This document shows, one piece after another, positions 7,211-9,189 of a stretch of DNA of 9,189 bases. A program made the position numbers and the translations under genes. Under the pieces are notes generated by a model, which worked only from the letters and a program-made list of their open reading frames with translations, was not told the origin of the DNA and did no database searches. Position 1 is the stretch's first letter. Each line of letters opens with the position of its first letter. This stretch comes from CANLBN01 sp047638515. GTDB taxonomy: Bacteria; Pseudomonadota; Gammaproteobacteria; Pseudomonadales; Cellvibrionaceae. Location: NCBI GenBank assembly GCA_047638515.1, contig JBLIME010000104.1, forward strand, positions 1 through 9,189. Reading direction: 5' to 3'.

Positions 7211-7513
7211 TCATAAATTAACGCCTACAGTGACTCCATCATAACAAAGTCGAAAAAATTGTAAGCGATTAGCACAGCCATCGGCAGTAGCGCCCGTGAT
7301 CAGATTAAAACGCAGTCCATGGCTAGGACATCGAATAAAATCTCCGCTTAAAGTAGCTCGGGTTAAGGGCATCTGTCGATGTGGACATTGATTAAGTAAC
7401 AGATAGCGTTGACCGTTTTGCTGAACCAACAATAAAGGTCTGCCCACAATTTGATAGCTACGACAATAACCGTCGTACAAATTAGTTAATCGCTCAAGCG
7501 CGTAGAATGCCAA
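7211..7513 (-). CDS. Small Rieske-type [2Fe-2S] protein
   Basis: A 100-residue protein with a complete Rieske cluster site: CPH at residues 43-45 and CPSH at 62-65, i.e. C-x-H-x16-C-x-x-H, giving two Cys and two His ligands. The second box continues into GLRFNLITG, the usual strand-turn after it. The size and the lack of a signal peptide or membrane anchor point to a soluble ferredoxin-like electron carrier or a stand-alone Rieske domain, not to the bc1 subunit or an oxygenase alpha subunit. No oxygenase or reductase partner lies in the window, so its redox partner is unknown. The start codon is TTG (7511-7513), supported by GAGGAG six bases upstream; no ATG lies nearby in frame. It is convergent with purB and divergent from pabB, so it is probably a single-gene unit. 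Further cysteines (17, 80, 90) are not part of the motif. Confidence 0.9.
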   Translation of the reverse strand: MAFYALERLTNLYDGYCRSYQIVGRPLLLVQQNGQRYLLLNQCPHRQMPLTRATLSGDFIRCPSHGLRFNLITGATADGCANRLQFFRLCYDGVTVGVNL

Positions 7514-7519
7514 GCTGTG

Positions 7520-7527
7520 CTCCTCTT
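7520..7527 (-). promoter_or_regulatory. Ribosome binding site fixing the TTG start of the Rieske gene
   Basis: The minus strand reads AAGAGGAG, a strong Shine-Dalgarno match, ending six bases before TTG. This spacing is ideal and selects TTG as the start codon in the absence of an ATG or GTG in a better position. Confidence 0.75.
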
Positions 7528-7557
7528 AAATAATTTAATCAATATTCAGATACTACC

Positions 7558-9183
7558 ATGATAAAAGTAACGGCAATTCCCTATCAAGCTAACTGTGAAG
7601 CCCTCTTCAGTTTACTTCGCGACCTACCCTTTGCCTGCTGGCTCGACAGTGGTAAGCCTGCCTCTGAATATGGGCGCTACGACATTATTAGCGCCTTGCC
7701 TGCAGTGCGGCTAGTAAGCGCGAATAACCAGACTACCGTTTTCGATTGCCAATCGCCTAGCTATGACTATTTAGCTCGAGGCCGTTATGACGATAACCCA
7801 TTAGACTTAATACAGTCTGAATTAAAAAAGCTCACCAAAACTCGAGTAGCGGCCACTAAGGCCATGGCGATCGACGACATTGCTATAGAGGATATTGCTC
7901 TTGACGATACAGTAGCTAAGACCTCGATAAATGACGACGATAGGTTAGAACAAACCACCTCTAAACATGCATTCGAGGACAATGACGGTAGTAATGCATG
8001 CCACGACATACCCTTTAGCGGCGGCGCTATTGGTTATTTTGCCTACGATCTCCATAAACATCTCAAACGCTCCTCAAACCAACATGGCAATCAAGATACA
8101 GCCCTGGACTCCTCCAGTATCAATCAAAACCTTGTTGAGGAGTTTTTAGATCCTACTGCAGCGAGTCTAAGCTCTAACTTTGATGACATGCAGGTGGGTA
8201 TTTATCACTGGGCCATCATTCAAGATCACCAACGCCAACAGGCCTATATTACTAGCCTGCCCGAGTGTAACCCTCTGACCCTTGAGATTATTAGGGGCAA
8301 GCTCAGCGGCCTTGCCAACCATGCGGAAACGTCAGCAAATACTGCCACGATCGAGGTCGAGCCATTGGCGGCGACACTTTCAAAAGAGCAATACAGCGCT
8401 AGCTTGTTCGCGATCAACGAATACATTCTGGCAGGCGACAGCTATCAGGTAAATTTTGCCCAGCGCTTTCAAGCCAAATATAAAGGCGACCCTTACGTCG
8501 CCTACCGACAGCTGCGAGAGGCGATGGCATCGCCTTTTTCTGCCTACCTGCAATTAGGTGATCAGGCCATTATGTCACTTTCACCCGAGCGTTTTTTACA
8601 GGTCGTCGATAACCAAGTACTCACTCAACCTATCAAAGGCACATCACGACGGGACAAAAATCCTGAGATTGACAAGCATCAAGGGTTGGCATTGCAAAAC
8701 GATGAAAAAAACCGTGCTGAAAACTTAATGATTGTCGATCTTTTGCGCAATGATATTGGCCAACACTGCAACCCGGGGAGTATCGATGTGGAGACTTTGT
8801 TTGGCTTGCAAAGTTTCCCCAATGTGCATCATCTGGTTAGCGATATTGTCGGCACGTTAAAAGCCGAGTCGAACAGTATAGACTTGTTAAAGGATTGTTT
8901 CCCCGGTGGCTCGATCACCGGTGCTCCTAAAAAGCGCGCGATGGAAATCATCGATGAACTTGAGCATGGTTCCCGTGGTGTATACTGCGGCAGTATCGGC
9001 TATATCAATAGCAACGGGAATATGGACACTAATATTGCCATACGCACCGTTAGCTGCGATGGCGAGCTGCTGACCTGCTGGGGTGGCGGTGGCATTGTAG
9101 CCGACTCAAACGCCGATGATGAGTATCAAGAAAGCTTAGACAAAATTAACCGCATTTTGAATATCTTATCGCCAAAAGTTTAA
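7558..9183 (+). CDS. pabB: Aminodeoxychorismate synthase component I
   Basis: Converts chorismate plus ammonia, supplied by the PabA glutaminase, to 4-amino-4-deoxychorismate, the precursor of p-aminobenzoate and folate. The N-terminal part (about residues 1-275) contains IPFSGGAIGYFAYDL (151-165) and VGIYHWAIIQDHQR (213-226). The chorismate-binding domain follows with GDSYQVNFAQRF (293-304), PIKGTSRR with Lys360 in the position of the PabB-specific active-site lysine, ENLMIVDLLRNDIG (388-401), FPGGSITGAPKKRAMEIIDE (448-467) and GGGGIVADS (509-517). The lysine in PIKGT, where anthranilate synthase TrpE has Ala, together with close similarity to E. coli PabB favours PabB over TrpE. Length is 541 residues against 453 in E. 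coli; the excess comes mainly from two hydrophilic insertions (about 95-148 and 172-210). The ATG aligns with the family start but has no Shine-Dalgarno sequence. No pabA is present in the window. Confidence 0.96.
   Translation: MIKVTAIPYQANCEALFSLLRDLPFACWLDSGKPASEYGRYDIISALPAVRLVSANNQTTVFDCQSPSYDYLARGRYDDNPLDLIQSELKKLTKTRVAATKAMAIDDIAIEDIALDDTVAKTSINDDDRLEQTTSKHAFEDNDGSNACHDIPFSGGAIGYFAYDLHKHLKRSSNQHGNQDTALDSSSINQNLVEEFLDPTAASLSSNFDDMQVGIYHWAIIQDHQRQQAYITSLPECNPLTLEIIRGKLSGLANHAETSANTATIEVEPLAATLSKEQYSASLFAINEYILAGDSYQVNFAQRFQAKYKGDPYVAYRQLREAMASPFSAYLQLGDQAIMSLSPERFLQVVDNQVLTQPIKGTSRRDKNPEIDKHQGLALQNDEKNRAENLMIVDLLRNDIGQHCNPGSIDVETLFGLQSFPNVHHLVSDIVGTLKAESNSIDLLKDCFPGGSITGAPKKRAMEIIDELEHGSRGVYCGSIGYINSNGNMDTNIAIRTVSCDGELLTCWGGGGIVADSNADDEYQESLDKINRILNILSPKV
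7867..7911 (+). repeat. Three 15-base tandem units within pabB
   Basis: Three in-frame 15-base units encode AIDDI, AIEDI and ALDDT (residues 104-118). The nucleotide units have diverged but keep the GCN start and the central acidic codons. They sit inside the first PabB insertion, before a further Asp/Thr/Ser-rich stretch, and suggest that the insertion grew at least partly by local duplication. Confidence 0.6.
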
Positions 9184-9189
9184 GTTCAG

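Noticed and set aside
1..9189. Search for a defence island, CRISPR array, toxin-antitoxin pair, prophage, insertion sequence or biosynthetic cluster
   Set aside because: All sizeable genes are housekeeping enzymes or small conserved proteins, and no transposase, integrase, regularly spaced repeats or paired small genes were seen.

Overview
The window is ordinary chromosomal sequence from a gammaproteobacterium, most likely a marine or environmental one with moderate to low GC. The evidence is a 1611-residue NAD-glutamate dehydrogenase of the large (L_180) class, a small DUF2835 protein (a family I know from Pseudomonas, Shewanella and relatives), and PurB and PabB proteins that align almost without interruption to those of E. 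coli. Even the PurB catalytic residue numbers match (His171, Ser295). Genus cannot be fixed from sequence reading alone.

Layout, left to right. Bases 2-67 look like the last codons of a plus-strand gene cut by the window edge. Bases 68-450 hold no convincing gene, only short protein-like stretches scattered over three frames and a possible hairpin. A minus-strand pair follows: gdhB (776-5611), transcribed leftward into a DUF2835 gene (451-672). An 18-base-loop, 10-bp perfect inverted repeat (707-744) sits in the gap between them. gdhB diverges from purB (5767-7140, plus) across 155 bp, which carries a plausible sigma70 promoter for purB with a 13-base palindrome over its -10 element. A strong 13-bp stem (7151-7192) separates purB from the convergent small Rieske [2Fe-2S] protein gene (7211-7513, minus), which starts at TTG. 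That gene diverges over only 44 bp from pabB (7558-9183, plus). PabB is complete but about 88 residues longer than the E. coli enzyme because of two acidic, Ser/Asn-rich insertions in its N-terminal half, one of which contains a pentapeptide tandem repeat.

The genes cover central nitrogen metabolism (glutamate deamination), purine synthesis (two steps by PurB), and folate precursor synthesis (4-amino-4-deoxychorismate). They form separate transcription units rather than one pathway operon. I see no mobile element, CRISPR array, toxin-antitoxin pair, defence system or rRNA/tRNA gene, and no evidence of a new multi-gene system. The items most worth checking are the PabB insertions, the small inverted-repeat structures around gdhB and purB, and the possible gene remnant at the left end.
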